64,000 nt of DNA. It comes from Clostridiales bacterium. GTDB lineage: Bacteria > Bacillota > Clostridia > Saccharofermentanales > Saccharofermentanaceae. The notes beneath the pieces were generated by a model. It had not been told where the DNA came from, ran no database searches, and saw only the letters and a list, made by a program, of their open reading frames with translations. Positions 44,862-53,888 of this stretch are shown here, in pieces (the first letter of the stretch is position 1; the number at the start of each line of letters is the position of its first letter). Both the position numbers and the translations under genes were made by a program. The DNA lies in NCBI GenBank assembly GCA_017962145.1, contig JAGCVX010000037.1, positions 1 through 64,000 of the forward strand. The letters run 5' to 3'.

Positions 44862-46010
44862 TCAGCGAAGTTCGAGTTTCGCCATTTCTTCCACTTTGAA
44901 TTCGTTCGGAAGAGGCAGCTCGACTTCGTTTTTCTTTAGTGCGGAACGATAGAAACCCAGAACCATATCTACAGCAAGATAACCGGAACGACCGTCAGCG
45001 ATAGGGTTGGAGTTGGTCGTGATCGCCTGGTAAAGGTCTTTGTAGATACCGAAATGCGGATTCTTGGCAACCGAGATCAGGTGAGAAAAACCGTATTGCT
45101 TGATATAGCGGCGCAGATAGCGGAACGCCAGATTCTTTCCTTTGGTATTGGTGATCGAATAGGACGGCTTTCCTTTATGAAGACCGATACGGATATTGGC
45201 TTTTTCTGCATTGATAAAGAAAGATGCTTCGTGGTCGTTGGGAAGAGTAGCGGTTGTACCCTCAACCTGACAAAGAGCTCCATTTGCAAAGTGGAAAACA
45301 CCCATCGCCGTATCTTCGGCTTCCATATTGCGGAATCTTCTGGCGATCGTGCCGTTGGCCGATACGGCTTCGGACTGCATCAGGTAGCACATCAGATCCA
45401 GTGCGTGAACAGTCTGGTTCATCAGGGCGCCGCCATCGCTTTTCCAGGTTCCGCGCCAGGCTGCCTGGGAATAGTAGTCGTCACCATGTCCCCAGCGGAC
45501 GACAACAGAACCATGTCCGACCTTCCCGAATACGCCATTTCCCATATCTTCGGCAAGAAGGGAAACGATCGGGAAGTAACGGTAGATATGTCCCATGGCG
45601 ATCTTTTTGCCCTGCTCCTGCGCAAGTTCGTAGAGTTCGCGGGAAGTCTTGTTGCTCATGGTCATGGGCTTTTCGAGAAGAATATTGGCACCGGCCATAA
45701 GACAATCTTTTGCGATCTGATAATGAAGCCCCGAAGGCAGCGCGATCGCAACGATATCCGGCTTTTCTGCCGAAAGCATCTCTTTATAGTCGATATAGGT
45801 CTTAAGCGTGGCTTTGTCGGCCTTGAAGTATTTGCCGCCGGCTTTGCATGAAGAAAGAAGGTGGGAGGGGGCGTCCGGATTATTATCGACCAGTGCACAA
45901 AGACGAATACGGTCACCGAGCTTGGCGATGGCACGGATATGCTTGATGCTGACACGTCCACAGCCGATGATGGCGGCATTTAAACGGGGCTGGTTGATTT
46001 CTTGACTCAT
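44862..46010 (-). CDS. Gfo/Idh/MocA family oxidoreductase
   Basis: A 382-residue NAD(P)-dependent sugar or cyclitol dehydrogenase. The Rossmann start is NAAIIGCGRVSIKHIRAIAKLG; then ALVDNNPD, VAIALPSGLHYQIAKDCLMAGANILLEKPM, which contains the family EKP motif with its catalytic Lys, and GHIYRYFPIV. The C-terminal domain has GGALMNQTVHALDLMCYLM with the conserved His. The start is uncertain: ATG 46010 is preferred but AAGGA lies only one base before it, whereas GTG 46019 is further upstream. The sugar substrate cannot be told; relatives often work on UDP-sugars in surface polysaccharide synthesis. Convergent with the pseudophosphatase gene. Confidence 0.88.
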   Translation of the reverse strand: MSQEINQPRLNAAIIGCGRVSIKHIRAIAKLGDRIRLCALVDNNPDAPSHLLSSCKAGGKYFKADKATLKTYIDYKEMLSAEKPDIVAIALPSGLHYQIAKDCLMAGANILLEKPMTMSNKTSRELYELAQEQGKKIAMGHIYRYFPIVSLLAEDMGNGVFGKVGHGSVVVRWGHGDDYYSQAAWRGTWKSDGGALMNQTVHALDLMCYLMQSEAVSANGTIARRFRNMEAEDTAMGVFHFANGALCQVEGTTATLPNDHEASFFINAEKANIRIGLHKGKPSYSITNTKGKNLAFRYLRRYIKQYGFSHLISVAKNPHFGIYKDLYQAITTNSNPIADGRSGYLAVDMVLGFYRSALKKNEVELPLPNEFKVEEMAKLELR

Positions 46011-46119
46011 TTCCTTCACTCACTTTTTTAGATTCTTCATCGATATTCTATCATAAAGTAAAAGATGCACCTACAAAATGATACAATAATATAGATAAAT
46101 CGTGAGGGAGGATCGCCTT

Positions 46120-47445
46120 ATGAATATGCTGGAATTGATCGAGAAGAAAAGAGACGGCGGAGTGCTTGATACAAAAGAGATCGAGTTCTTTGTGGATGGC
46201 GTGACGCATAAGACGATTCCGGATTATCAGATCTCGTCATTTCTGATGGCGGTGCTCTGGCGCGGTATGAATGACCGTGAGACGGCGGATCTGACCATGG
46301 CGATGGCGCATTCGGGCAAGATCTGTGATCTTTCCGATATTCCCGGTGTAAAGGTAGATAAGCATAGTACAGGTGGTGTAGGAGATAAGGTCACGCCGAT
46401 CCTTCTTCCTGTCGTTTCATCATTTGGCATTCCTTGCGTAAAGCTTTCCGGCAGAGGACTCGGATTTACCGGCGGAACGATCGATAAGTTTGAATCCATC
46501 TCCGGATTTTCCACGACTGTGAAGCCTGAGGAGTTTAAAGCACGTATTGAAAAGTGCGGCATGCTCTTAGGCGGACAGACTGAGGATCTGGCTCCATGCG
46601 ATAAATATCTGTATGCGCTTCGAGATGTGACCGGCACGGTTCCTTCGATCCCGCTGATCTCTTCAAGTATTATGAGCAAGAAGATCGCCGGCGGCGCAGA
46701 TGCGATCGTTCTGGACATCACCTGCGGAAGCGGCGCATTTATGAAAGATCTGAAATCGGCAGAAGAACTGGCAAACAGCATGATCGCGATTGGTAAGCTT
46801 GCGGGTCGTCCGGTTACCTGTGTTCTTTCTTCGATGGTGCAGCCGCTCGGTGCGATGGTCGGAAATATCCTGGAGATGCAGGAAGTTGTTGCGACGCTTC
46901 AGGGTCAGGGCCGTCCGGACGTGATCAAAGTCGTGACGACGATGGCCTGCGAGATGATCAAGCGAACACCGCAAGGTCGGGGAAAGAGCGACGAGGAGAT
47001 CATCGGCGAGTGCAAAAAGAAGATCGAGAGCGGCGAGGCATTCTCGCGCTTTGGCGATCTGATCCTTTCCCAGGGCGGTATCTTAGATGCTTCCGGCTGT
47101 CCGATCTATGTAGACGAGCCGTTTGAAGTGATGACTGTGTATGCAGATCGAGACGGATATGTTTCCCGATGCGATGCACTGGAGATCGGAGAAGCATCCT
47201 GTCTTCTTGGTGCAGGACGCATGGAAAAGGACGATGTGATCGATATGGGCGCCGGAATCCGTCTTTCGAAGAAAGTCGGGGACAAGGTATCCCGTGGTGA
47301 TGCGCTCTTTACACTTTATACCGGATCCAAAGCGCGGGTCAGCGATGAGCGTGTCGATGAAGCGCTGATGAAGATGGACGGTGCATTTGAGATTGCCGAC
47401 GAACCTGTTGAAACACCGAAGGAGATCCTTGGCGTGATTTCCTGA
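46120..47445 (+). CDS. pdp: Pyrimidine-nucleoside phosphorylase
   Basis: It cleaves pyrimidine (deoxy)nucleosides with phosphate to base and (deoxy)ribose 1-phosphate, in salvage. At 441 residues it has family length. Landmarks: KHSTGGVGDKVTPILLPVV, the signature SGRGLGFTGGTIDKFESI, LYALRDVTGTVPSIPLISSSIMSKK and VLDITCGSGAFMKD. ATG 46120 is fixed by GGGAGGA upstream and by the family N-terminus. It is divergent from the oxidoreductase gene; no certain promoter was found in the 109 bases between them. The name thymidine phosphorylase (deoA) is an alternative; Gram-positive members usually have broad pyrimidine specificity. Confidence 0.95.
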   Translation: MNMLELIEKKRDGGVLDTKEIEFFVDGVTHKTIPDYQISSFLMAVLWRGMNDRETADLTMAMAHSGKICDLSDIPGVKVDKHSTGGVGDKVTPILLPVVSSFGIPCVKLSGRGLGFTGGTIDKFESISGFSTTVKPEEFKARIEKCGMLLGGQTEDLAPCDKYLYALRDVTGTVPSIPLISSSIMSKKIAGGADAIVLDITCGSGAFMKDLKSAEELANSMIAIGKLAGRPVTCVLSSMVQPLGAMVGNILEMQEVVATLQGQGRPDVIKVVTTMACEMIKRTPQGRGKSDEEIIGECKKKIESGEAFSRFGDLILSQGGILDASGCPIYVDEPFEVMTVYADRDGYVSRCDALEIGEASCLLGAGRMEKDDVIDMGAGIRLSKKVGDKVSRGDALFTLYTGSKARVSDERVDEALMKMDGAFEIADEPVETPKEILGVIS

Positions 47446-47451
47446 TGCTGG

Positions 47452-47480
47452 TTGCATCGGTTTCAAATGATTGTTATAAT
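47452..47480 (+). promoter_or_regulatory. Promoter of ruvC-ruvA-ruvB-queH
   Basis: TTGCAT (47452-47457) and a perfect TATAAT (47475-47480), 17-base spacer, about 44 bases before ruvC. Confidence 0.78.
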
Positions 47481-47523
47481 GCGATAAGAACGAATGTTCA
47501 GATTTTGAAAAAAGGACGAAGAT

Positions 47524-48060
47524 ATGGTCATTATAGGCATTGATCCGGGATATGCGATTACGGGCTACGGCGTAGTTTCCTACGAACGCAGCAAGTTTAC
47601 TGTCCTGGATTATGGCGCGATCACGACGAAGGCGCATACTCCTTTTGAGCAGCGACTGCTGACGATCCATCAGCAGATGGATGTGCTTATGGAGCGTTAT
47701 CATCCGGAAGTGATGGCCATCGAGGAACTTTTCTTTGCTCGAAATACAACGACGGCGATCGGTACTGCACAGGCTCGTGGTGTGGTGATCCTTTCTGCGG
47801 CAGAAGCGAACGTTCCCGTTTATGAATATACGCCGATGCAGATCAAGCAGGCGGTGACAGGATACGGACGTGCGGATAAGAATCAGGTGTCGCAGATGGT
47901 CAAGATGCTTCTGCATCTGGAAAAGATGCCGAAGCCGGACGATGTGACGGATGCTCTGGCGATCGCGATCTGTCAGGCACATATGGGAATCAACAGTGCA
48001 TTTCAGGCAGTGGCCGGCTATCAGTACGGAAGATACGGAAAAAAGGAGTTTGATATTTAA
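47524..48060 (+). CDS. ruvC: Holliday junction resolvase RuvC
   Basis: A 178-residue endonuclease that cuts Holliday junctions as a dimer in recombination repair. The four acidic metal ligands are present: Asp in IGIDPGYAITGYG, Glu in AIEELFFARNTTTAIGTAQA, and the DD pair near PDDVTDALAIAIC. It carries the family's FxxN region (FFARN). AAAAGGACG precedes the ATG. Its stop overlaps the start of ruvA by one base (TAATG), so translation is coupled. Confidence 0.97.
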   Translation: MVIIGIDPGYAITGYGVVSYERSKFTVLDYGAITTKAHTPFEQRLLTIHQQMDVLMERYHPEVMAIEELFFARNTTTAIGTAQARGVVILSAAEANVPVYEYTPMQIKQAVTGYGRADKNQVSQMVKMLLHLEKMPKPDDVTDALAIAICQAHMGINSAFQAVAGYQYGRYGKKEFDI

Positions 48061-48668
48061 TGTACGCATATATCAAGGGAATGTTCATCTCCGCGCGGGG
48101 TGATGATATTATTGTTGAGAATAACGGTATCGGATATAAGATCTATATGCCGCTTTTGATGCAGGGCAGAGTCGGTCGTCCAGGCGATGAGGTCTGCGTG
48201 TATACGTATCACTATGTCAGAGAGGACATGATCGCGCTTTATGGTTTTCCGACACCGGAAGACCAGGATATGTTTGAGCTTCTCCTAACGGTAAGCGGTA
48301 TCGGTCCGAAGATCGCGATCACGGTTGTCGAGTCCCTGACGCCGGAAGAACTTGCTCTGGCAGTACTTTCGGGAGATATTAAGAAGATCAGTTCGGTTAA
48401 GGGTCTTGGTAAGAAATCGGCAGAGAGGATCATTTTGGAACTGAAAGATAAGCTTAAGGGCTATGATGTAAGCGGAGCGGCAGCATCTTCCGATGATATG
48501 CCGATGGTTTCCGAACCGGGCCGTGGTGTGATCGAAGACTGTGTATCGGCATTGATCGTGCTCGGTTACTCGTCCGTAGATGCGAATAAAGCGGCCAGAA
48601 GTGCCTATGAAGAGAATATCGGTGTAGAAGATCTGATCCGTAAGTCTTTACGGCTTCTCGCCAGATGA
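48060..48668 (+). CDS. ruvA: Holliday junction branch migration protein RuvA
   Basis: It binds four-way DNA junctions and loads RuvB. The 202 residues show the OB-fold N-terminus (MYAYIKGMFISARGDDIIVENNG), the tandem helix-hairpin-helix region with LTVSGIGPKIAITVVESL and KGLGKKSAERIILELKDKL, and the C-terminal domain III that contacts RuvB (ALIVLGYSSVDANKAARS). It begins on the last base of ruvC. ruvB starts 30 bases later in the same transcript. Confidence 0.98.
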   Translation: MYAYIKGMFISARGDDIIVENNGIGYKIYMPLLMQGRVGRPGDEVCVYTYHYVREDMIALYGFPTPEDQDMFELLLTVSGIGPKIAITVVESLTPEELALAVLSGDIKKISSVKGLGKKSAERIILELKDKLKGYDVSGAAASSDDMPMVSEPGRGVIEDCVSALIVLGYSSVDANKAARSAYEENIGVEDLIRKSLRLLAR

Positions 48669-48698
48669 TTGATGAAAAGAACAGGAGCAGTCAGATAG

Positions 48699-49808
48699 AT
48701 GAACTTTAATGACTACGAAGAAGATGAGAGAATGATCGCCCGGGAAAGGCTTCCGGAAGATCGGGATGAATATGGTCTGCGACCGCTGACCTGGGCGGAT
48801 TATGCCGGTCAGAAACAGGTCACGGATAATCTGAAGATCTTTATTGAAGCGGCCATGCGTAGAAATGAAGCCCTGGATCACTGTCTTCTTTACGGACCTC
48901 CTGGTCTGGGTAAGACGACGCTCGCGGGTATTATTGCCAATGAGATGGGCGTAAATCTTCGTATCACGACAGGACCTGCGATCGAAAAAGCCGGTGACCT
49001 GGCGGCGATCCTTACTAATCTTCAGGAACGCGATGTTCTTTTTATCGATGAGATCCACCGTCTCAACAGAAGCGTAGAAGAAGTGCTCTATCCTGCGATG
49101 GAGGACTTTGCGCTGGATATTATGATCGGAAAAGGCCCTTCGGCCAGATCCATCCGTATGGATCTTCCTAAGTTTACTTTGATCGGTGCGACGACTCGTG
49201 CAGGTATGCTTTCTGCACCACTTCGTGACCGTTTCGGTATGGTACACCGTCTTGAGCTCTACAAGCCGGAAGAATTGAAAGTCATCTTAAAGCGTGACGC
49301 GGATATCCTGGGTATCGGCATCGACGATGACGGTCTTTCCTGTCTGGCATGCCGTTCTCGTGGTACACCGCGTATTGCGATCCGACTTCTCAAGCGTCTT
49401 CGTGACTATGCAGAAGTAAGAGGAGAAGGTATCATCAACCGTGAGATCGCGGAATTCGGTCTTTCCCAGCTTTCTGTCGATGAGATGGGACTGGATCATA
49501 CTGACCGCCGCATCATGAGCAGTATTGCCGAGAAGTTCTTAGGCGGACCGGTTGGTCTGGAGACCCTTGCAGCCTGCACGGGTGAAGATGCGGGCACGAT
49601 CGAAGATGTATATGAACCTTTCCTGATGCAGTGCGGATTTATCGCCAAGACTCCGAGAGGACGCGTGCTTGCACCTGCAGGATGGAAGCATCTGGGCTTG
49701 ACTTGTCCTGCGGATATTGACAGAAAACTCAGCGGTCTGGGTGTATCAAATAAGACTGCGGATTCGGCGCAGATGTCGATCGACGACATGATGAAAGGCG
49801 GCAACTGA
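48699..49808 (+). CDS. ruvB: Holliday junction branch migration helicase RuvB
   Basis: A hexameric AAA+ motor of 369 residues that drives branch migration with RuvA. Landmarks: an N-terminal domain with [17 protein letters not shown], Walker [15 protein letters not shown], Walker [12 protein letters not shown], sensor 1 [20 protein letters not shown], and sensor 2 [16 protein letters not shown], then the winged-helix C-terminal domain. The start may also be an internal ATG at the 13th codon, but the longer form is usual. It ends at the first base of queH (TGATG overlap). Confidence 0.98.
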   Translation: MNFNDYEEDERMIARERLPEDRDEYGLRPLTWADYAGQKQVTDNLKIFIEAAMRRNEALDHCLLYGPPGLGKTTLAGIIANEMGVNLRITTGPAIEKAGDLAAILTNLQERDVLFIDEIHRLNRSVEEVLYPAMEDFALDIMIGKGPSARSIRMDLPKFTLIGATTRAGMLSAPLRDRFGMVHRLELYKPEELKVILKRDADILGIGIDDDGLSCLACRSRGTPRIAIRLLKRLRDYAEVRGEGIINREIAEFGLSQLSVDEMGLDHTDRRIMSSIAEKFLGGPVGLETLAACTGEDAGTIEDVYEPFLMQCGFIAKTPRGRVLAPAGWKHLGLTCPADIDRKLSGLGVSNKTADSAQMSIDDMMKGGN

Positions 49809-50392
49809 TGTCTTCGGAACGGATGCTGCTTCATGCCTGCTGTGCTCCTTGTGCGGAGTATCCCGTATATGACCTTCTAAATCAGAAGATCCGTCCGGAT
49901 GTGCTTTACTTTAATCCGAATATCCATCCTCGTTTTGAATTCGACAGAAGAAAAGAACAGCTGGAAAAACTCGCCGATCTTCGCGATCTTTCGTGCTTTT
50001 ATATCGACGATTTCAGAATCGATGACTGGCTTTCCCATTCCTGGGAAGGAAAATATGGTTCCCGCTGTCTGATGTGTTATGACATCCGTATGGATTTCAC
50101 TGCGAAATATGCCAAAGAGAACGGTTATCAGAGCTTTTCAACCAGTCTTTTAGTCAGTCCCTATCAGAATCACGAAGCAATTATCGAAGCTGCCAAACGC
50201 GCGGCGGAGAAGTATGCTGTTCGTTTCGATTATACGGACTGGCGTCCGAATTTCCGCGCAGGACAAAACATGGCCAGAGAAGACGGGCTTTACAGACAGA
50301 AGTATTGTGGCTGCATTTTCTCGCTTGAGGATTCAGAGTTTAAAGAAAAGATCATCCGTTCTTTTCCTGAGAATTGGGAAGCTGCGCGCTGA
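49808..50392 (+). CDS. queH: Epoxyqueuosine reductase QueH
   Basis: A 194-residue protein of the QueH (formerly DUF208) family, which reduces epoxyqueuosine to queuosine in tRNA and replaces QueG in many anaerobes. It has the N-terminal LLHACCAPCAEYPV with vicinal cysteines, RCLMCYD, STSLLVSPYQNHEAI and KYCGCIFSLEDS, with the iron-sulfur cysteine pattern of the family. The start overlaps the ruvB stop. The last 41 bases overlap convergent rqcH, so neither gene has its own separate 3' region. Its presence predicts a queuosine pathway or salvage elsewhere in the genome. Confidence 0.9.
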   Translation: MSSERMLLHACCAPCAEYPVYDLLNQKIRPDVLYFNPNIHPRFEFDRRKEQLEKLADLRDLSCFYIDDFRIDDWLSHSWEGKYGSRCLMCYDIRMDFTAKYAKENGYQSFSTSLLVSPYQNHEAIIEAAKRAAEKYAVRFDYTDWRPNFRAGQNMAREDGLYRQKYCGCIFSLEDSEFKEKIIRSFPENWEAAR

Positions 50393-52259
50393 CAAAGAGA
50401 GTATTGTATTTCTCGTATGTGACCATGCCGGGCTTGGCTTTCGGAATCTTTTTGACATGACTTACCGGACAATAATCTATATCCACACGAATATCGTAGC
50501 GCGACTGGTTCTGTGTGTTCTCGGAAGAGAACGCTTTATTGCTTTTTGAATAGAACGCTGCGATCGAAGCTGCTTCGGTGATCGCCTGATCAGAAGGAGT
50601 ACCGCCGTTTGTCTTGAGGATGACGTGCGTGCCCGGGACGTTTTTCGCATGAAACCACAGATCATCTTTGTCGGCCAGGCCGAAAGTAAGATGATCGTTT
50701 TGGATATTATTTCTTCCTGCGAGCACTTCCAGTCCGCCATGTACCGTGAACTTACGAGGAGAAGACGGATCTTCGGCCTTCTTGTCCTTTTTCTTGTTCT
50801 GACGGTTCTTGGCCTGCTGGGAAGCCTGTCTAAGTGCGCGGGAAGAGGCTTTTCCGGACTTGGATTTGCCGGGATAGTATTTCTGTTCGCTTGTTGAAGC
50901 AGTGTGCTTTTTCTCGTTTGCGGAGATCGCTCCTACCGAAAGTTCATATTCGATCGCGGCGAGGTCATCCGGCTCACTGGCGGCATCGATCTCGGAAAGC
51001 AGTGACTGAAGATACATCAGCTCGGCCTTTTCTTCGGAGATGAAGCGCTCGGCTGTCTCACGACGGCTCATCGCTTTTCTGTAGTACTTCAGGTTGCTCT
51101 GACCCTGCTCAGACGGGGTCATATCTTCGCGAAGTGCGATAGTGATGGACTGTCCGAAATCCGGATAATCGGGAATCTTGACCTCTTTGTCTTCAGGTTT
51201 GATCATGTACTGATATGCCAGAAGTAGTTCGCCTTCTTCCTTGCGCTTTTCCGCATCAGATGTGGAATGCAGGTCATCTTCGTGGATAGACAGTTTCTTG
51301 CTTACATGTCCAAATGCACTGGAAACGATCGTGCTAAGGCTCTTTCTCTTGCTTTCGAATCTTTCTCTTCTTTCGTGATAACCGGTGACATGGTCGATGG
51401 CTTCCGAGATGGAAGAGAAAGGCTTGGCGATACCGGCATCTTCAAGTTTCAGAACGTGCCAGTCCGAAGGCTCGTGGTCGTTATAGTAGACGCAGGGGGA
51501 CGCATGAAGAGAAAGAATGTCTTCAAGCATCTCGGAAAGCACCTGCATCAGCTTGGATTTCTGAGTTTCGGAGATCGTATTGATTCCGCAGCGGGTATCG
51601 ATTCCGCACTGGTAGCAGATATCGTTGACCAGAAGCGGGGAGAAGCCTAAAAGAGAATCCAGAAGTGCTTTTGACGCAGGACGGGAAAGCGCACTTTCAA
51701 GAAGCGGAAGCTGCCCCTGACGGAGCATTTCCATCGCCTGATCAGCGGTAAGTTTTCCCTGCACCGGTGGTGCTTCGTAGATACGGGCCGGCATGACTTC
51801 GCGGACACGGTTAGAACTGCTGTCTACGTGTACGAGCGCGTCGATAATCTTTCCTTCTGAATTCGTAAAGATGATATTGCTGTAACGGCCCATCATCTCA
51901 ACGATCAGACGCTTGGTCGAAGTATCGTGCAATTCATCCGTTGTAGAGATATCGATGTTGATGATTCGCTCATAACCCGGGCAGGAGACTTGCAGAATGC
52001 GGGCACCCTGCAGGTACTTTCGAAGCAGCATGCAGAAGTTCGGCGGCATCTGCGGGTTTTCGCGCATGTAAGAGGTGATCTGCACACGCGGATTCTGCGG
52101 GTTGCAGGAAAGAAGAACCTTAAGATTCTCGTTTCCGGAACGGGTAGTGAAATACAGGTCAAAACGGCTGGGCTGATAGATCTTGTCGATCCTTGCTCCG
52201 GCCAGTTTTGTGTTTAATTCGCAGGCGAGAAAGTGCGAAGCGATTCCGTCCATCGGCAT
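50352..52259 (-). CDS. rqcH: NFACT-family ribosome quality-control factor RqcH
   Basis: A 635-residue protein, homologue of B. subtilis RqcH/FbpA and eukaryotic NEMF/Rqc2, which adds C-terminal alanine tails to stalled chains on 50S subunits. The NFACT-N domain starts MPMDGIASHFLACEL, then IDKIYQPSRFDLYFTTR and CPGYERIINIDIST with the conserved Arg. HhH-like and coiled segments follow, then a Lys-rich stretch, and the NFACT-R domain, RKFTVHGGLEVLAGRNN then DLWFHAKNVPGTHVILK. GAGGTG lies 6 bases before the ATG. Historically these proteins were named fibronectin-binding. It overlaps queH convergently by 41 bases. Confidence 0.9.
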   Translation of the reverse strand: MPMDGIASHFLACELNTKLAGARIDKIYQPSRFDLYFTTRSGNENLKVLLSCNPQNPRVQITSYMRENPQMPPNFCMLLRKYLQGARILQVSCPGYERIINIDISTTDELHDTSTKRLIVEMMGRYSNIIFTNSEGKIIDALVHVDSSSNRVREVMPARIYEAPPVQGKLTADQAMEMLRQGQLPLLESALSRPASKALLDSLLGFSPLLVNDICYQCGIDTRCGINTISETQKSKLMQVLSEMLEDILSLHASPCVYYNDHEPSDWHVLKLEDAGIAKPFSSISEAIDHVTGYHERRERFESKRKSLSTIVSSAFGHVSKKLSIHEDDLHSTSDAEKRKEEGELLLAYQYMIKPEDKEVKIPDYPDFGQSITIALREDMTPSEQGQSNLKYYRKAMSRRETAERFISEEKAELMYLQSLLSEIDAASEPDDLAAIEYELSVGAISANEKKHTASTSEQKYYPGKSKSGKASSRALRQASQQAKNRQNKKKDKKAEDPSSPRKFTVHGGLEVLAGRNNIQNDHLTFGLADKDDLWFHAKNVPGTHVILKTNGGTPSDQAITEAASIAAFYSKSNKAFSSENTQNQSRYDIRVDIDYCPVSHVKKIPKAKPGMVTYEKYNTLFVSAQLPNSQEKNG

Positions 52260-52262
52260 AAA

Positions 52263-52628
52263 TTACACCTCTTGGTCTTCGCTTTCATTAAGTTGCTTGA
52301 TCTGTTTGCTTCTCTCGATAAGAAGAAAGACGATCCATCCGATGATCATACCGGCGATGATCTCGATGCCTAAGACCATAAAGAAACGGTCATAGTGATT
52401 CATGGAAATCAGGAAATCCAGTGCGATTATAAGGAGCAGCGCAACAACAGCATACAGAACCTTGCCCCAGGAATAGGACCAGATCTTTGAAAAGATCGAT
52501 TCTGTATCTTCGTAGACCGGCTGAACCTTCTTAGAAGAAGAGCGCGCGTTAACGGACGGTTTCTTTCCCGAACCGGAGCGACTGTTACTTCTGGAAGACC
52601 TTGAATTGGAAGCTTTCTTCTGCGCCAT
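52263..52628 (-). CDS. Small two-helix membrane protein of unknown function
   Basis: A 121-residue protein with a very Ser/Arg/Lys-rich N-terminus (about 1-35; NSRSSRSNSRSGSGKK) and two membrane helices at about 56-76 and 83-107 (GKVLYAVVALLLIIALDFLI and MVLGIEIIAGMIIGWIVFLLI), then an acidic tail. The basic N-terminus makes it N-in. No family was recognised. It ends 4 bases before the rqcH start and begins 14 bases after prs, in one transcript. Contact with the ribosome or nucleic acid through the basic tail is only a thought. Confidence 0.6.
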   Translation of the reverse strand: MAQKKASNSRSSRSNSRSGSGKKPSVNARSSSKKVQPVYEDTESIFSKIWSYSWGKVLYAVVALLLIIALDFLISMNHYDRFFMVLGIEIIAGMIIGWIVFLLIERSKQIKQLNESEDQEV

Positions 52629-52641
52629 ACGATCTTACCTG

Positions 52642-53868
52642 TCAGGCGTTTGGTTCCTTGAGGTCGCCCTTGCTGGCAAGGAGCTTCTTGATCTTGTCTG
52701 TCGGCTTGATCAGGTTGGACAGAGAAGAGTCGTGGTTGATCGCATCGATCAGAAGAGCAACGAACTTACTCATGTTAACATCGGCGAACCAAGGTGCTTC
52801 GAGGAGCTCCGGACGTCTGTAAATGAGGTTTGTTGCGAAAACTTTCGAGATGATGCCATCCTGATATGCTTTGTTGAAGTGCTCGATGCCTTCCGTGAAA
52901 AGACCGAATGTAGCGGTGCAGTAGATGTTTCTTGCGCCACGCATCTTCATTTCACGAGCGATATCCAGCATGGAGTCGCCGGAAGAGATCATGTCGTCAA
53001 CGATGAGGATATCCATACCTTCAACGGATTCACCGAGGAACTCGTGTGCAACGATCGGGTTACGGCCGTTTACGACTTTGGTATAGTCTCTTCTCTTATA
53101 GAATGTTCCCAGCGGAACACCGAGGATAGAAGCGAAGTACATAGCACGGGAGATACCGCCTTCATCAGGGCTGATGACCATGAACTTATCTTCGGAGAAG
53201 TGAAGATCCGGGATAGAACGGTACATCTCTTTGATGATCTGGTAGGTAGCAGACAGGCTTTCGAAACCGGATGTCGGGATCGCGTTGGCAACTCGCTCGT
53301 CGTGTGCGTCGAAAGTGATGATGTTCTCTACACCCAGACCGTAGATCTCTTCGAGAGCAAATGCACAGTCGAGAGACTCACGGGAGTTTCTCTTGTGCTG
53401 ACGGCCTTCGTAAAGGTACGGCATGATGACGTTGATACGACGTGCTTTACCGGAGCAGGCCAGAATAACACGCTTGAGATCCTGGTAGTGATCGTCCGGG
53501 CTCATGTGGTTGATCTGGCCGAACATCTTGTATGTGCAGGAATAGTTGGTTACGTCGCTGATGATGAACAGGTCATGACCACGAACGGAACTCTGGATAA
53601 CTGCTTTACCTTCACCGGAAGAGAAGCGGGTGTTATCTACTGCGATTCGGTAATCCTGTCTGTAAAATCCAGGATACTTGCTGATGAACTCCTGCTCCTG
53701 ATACTCGGATCTGCGTTTGTTCAGATACCAGTTGACTTTATCCGTAAACTCAACACTGCCTTTCAAAGGCACAAGAGCGATCGGGCCGACAGGCGCCATC
53801 GGATTATCTCCGTACTGATTGTAACGGGAATAGGCTCTTTCATCCGCAAATGGTAAATTCGATTCCAT
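52642..53868 (-). CDS. prs: Ribose-phosphate pyrophosphokinase (PRPP synthetase), conserved copy
   Basis: It makes PRPP from ribose 5-phosphate and ATP for nucleotide, histidine and tryptophan synthesis. At 408 residues it is longer than the usual 310-320. Catalytic features: ATP-side loop FSSGEGKAVIQSSVRGHD, the metal/ATP His in FDAHDERVANAIP, pyrophosphate loop ISPDEGGISRAM, the flexible-loop KRR in FYKRRDYTKV (its Lys and Arg are needed in known enzymes), and the PRPP-binding loop LIVDDMISSGDSM. The extra length is mostly an N-terminal extension and loop insertions, including PYLYEGRQHKRNSRESLD. A second, altered copy is directly upstream. Confidence 0.9.
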   Translation of the reverse strand: MESNLPFADERAYSRYNQYGDNPMAPVGPIALVPLKGSVEFTDKVNWYLNKRRSEYQEQEFISKYPGFYRQDYRIAVDNTRFSSGEGKAVIQSSVRGHDLFIISDVTNYSCTYKMFGQINHMSPDDHYQDLKRVILACSGKARRINVIMPYLYEGRQHKRNSRESLDCAFALEEIYGLGVENIITFDAHDERVANAIPTSGFESLSATYQIIKEMYRSIPDLHFSEDKFMVISPDEGGISRAMYFASILGVPLGTFYKRRDYTKVVNGRNPIVAHEFLGESVEGMDILIVDDMISSGDSMLDIAREMKMRGARNIYCTATFGLFTEGIEHFNKAYQDGIISKVFATNLIYRRPELLEAPWFADVNMSKFVALLIDAINHDSSLSNLIKPTDKIKKLLASKGDLKEPNA

Positions 53869-53888
53869 AGTTTTCCTTCCTTCTCCAA

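Noticed and set aside
52606..53856. Plus-strand open frame of about 416 codons opposite prs
   Set aside because: In codon register with the well-supported minus-strand prs gene, without domain or ribosome site; a shadow.
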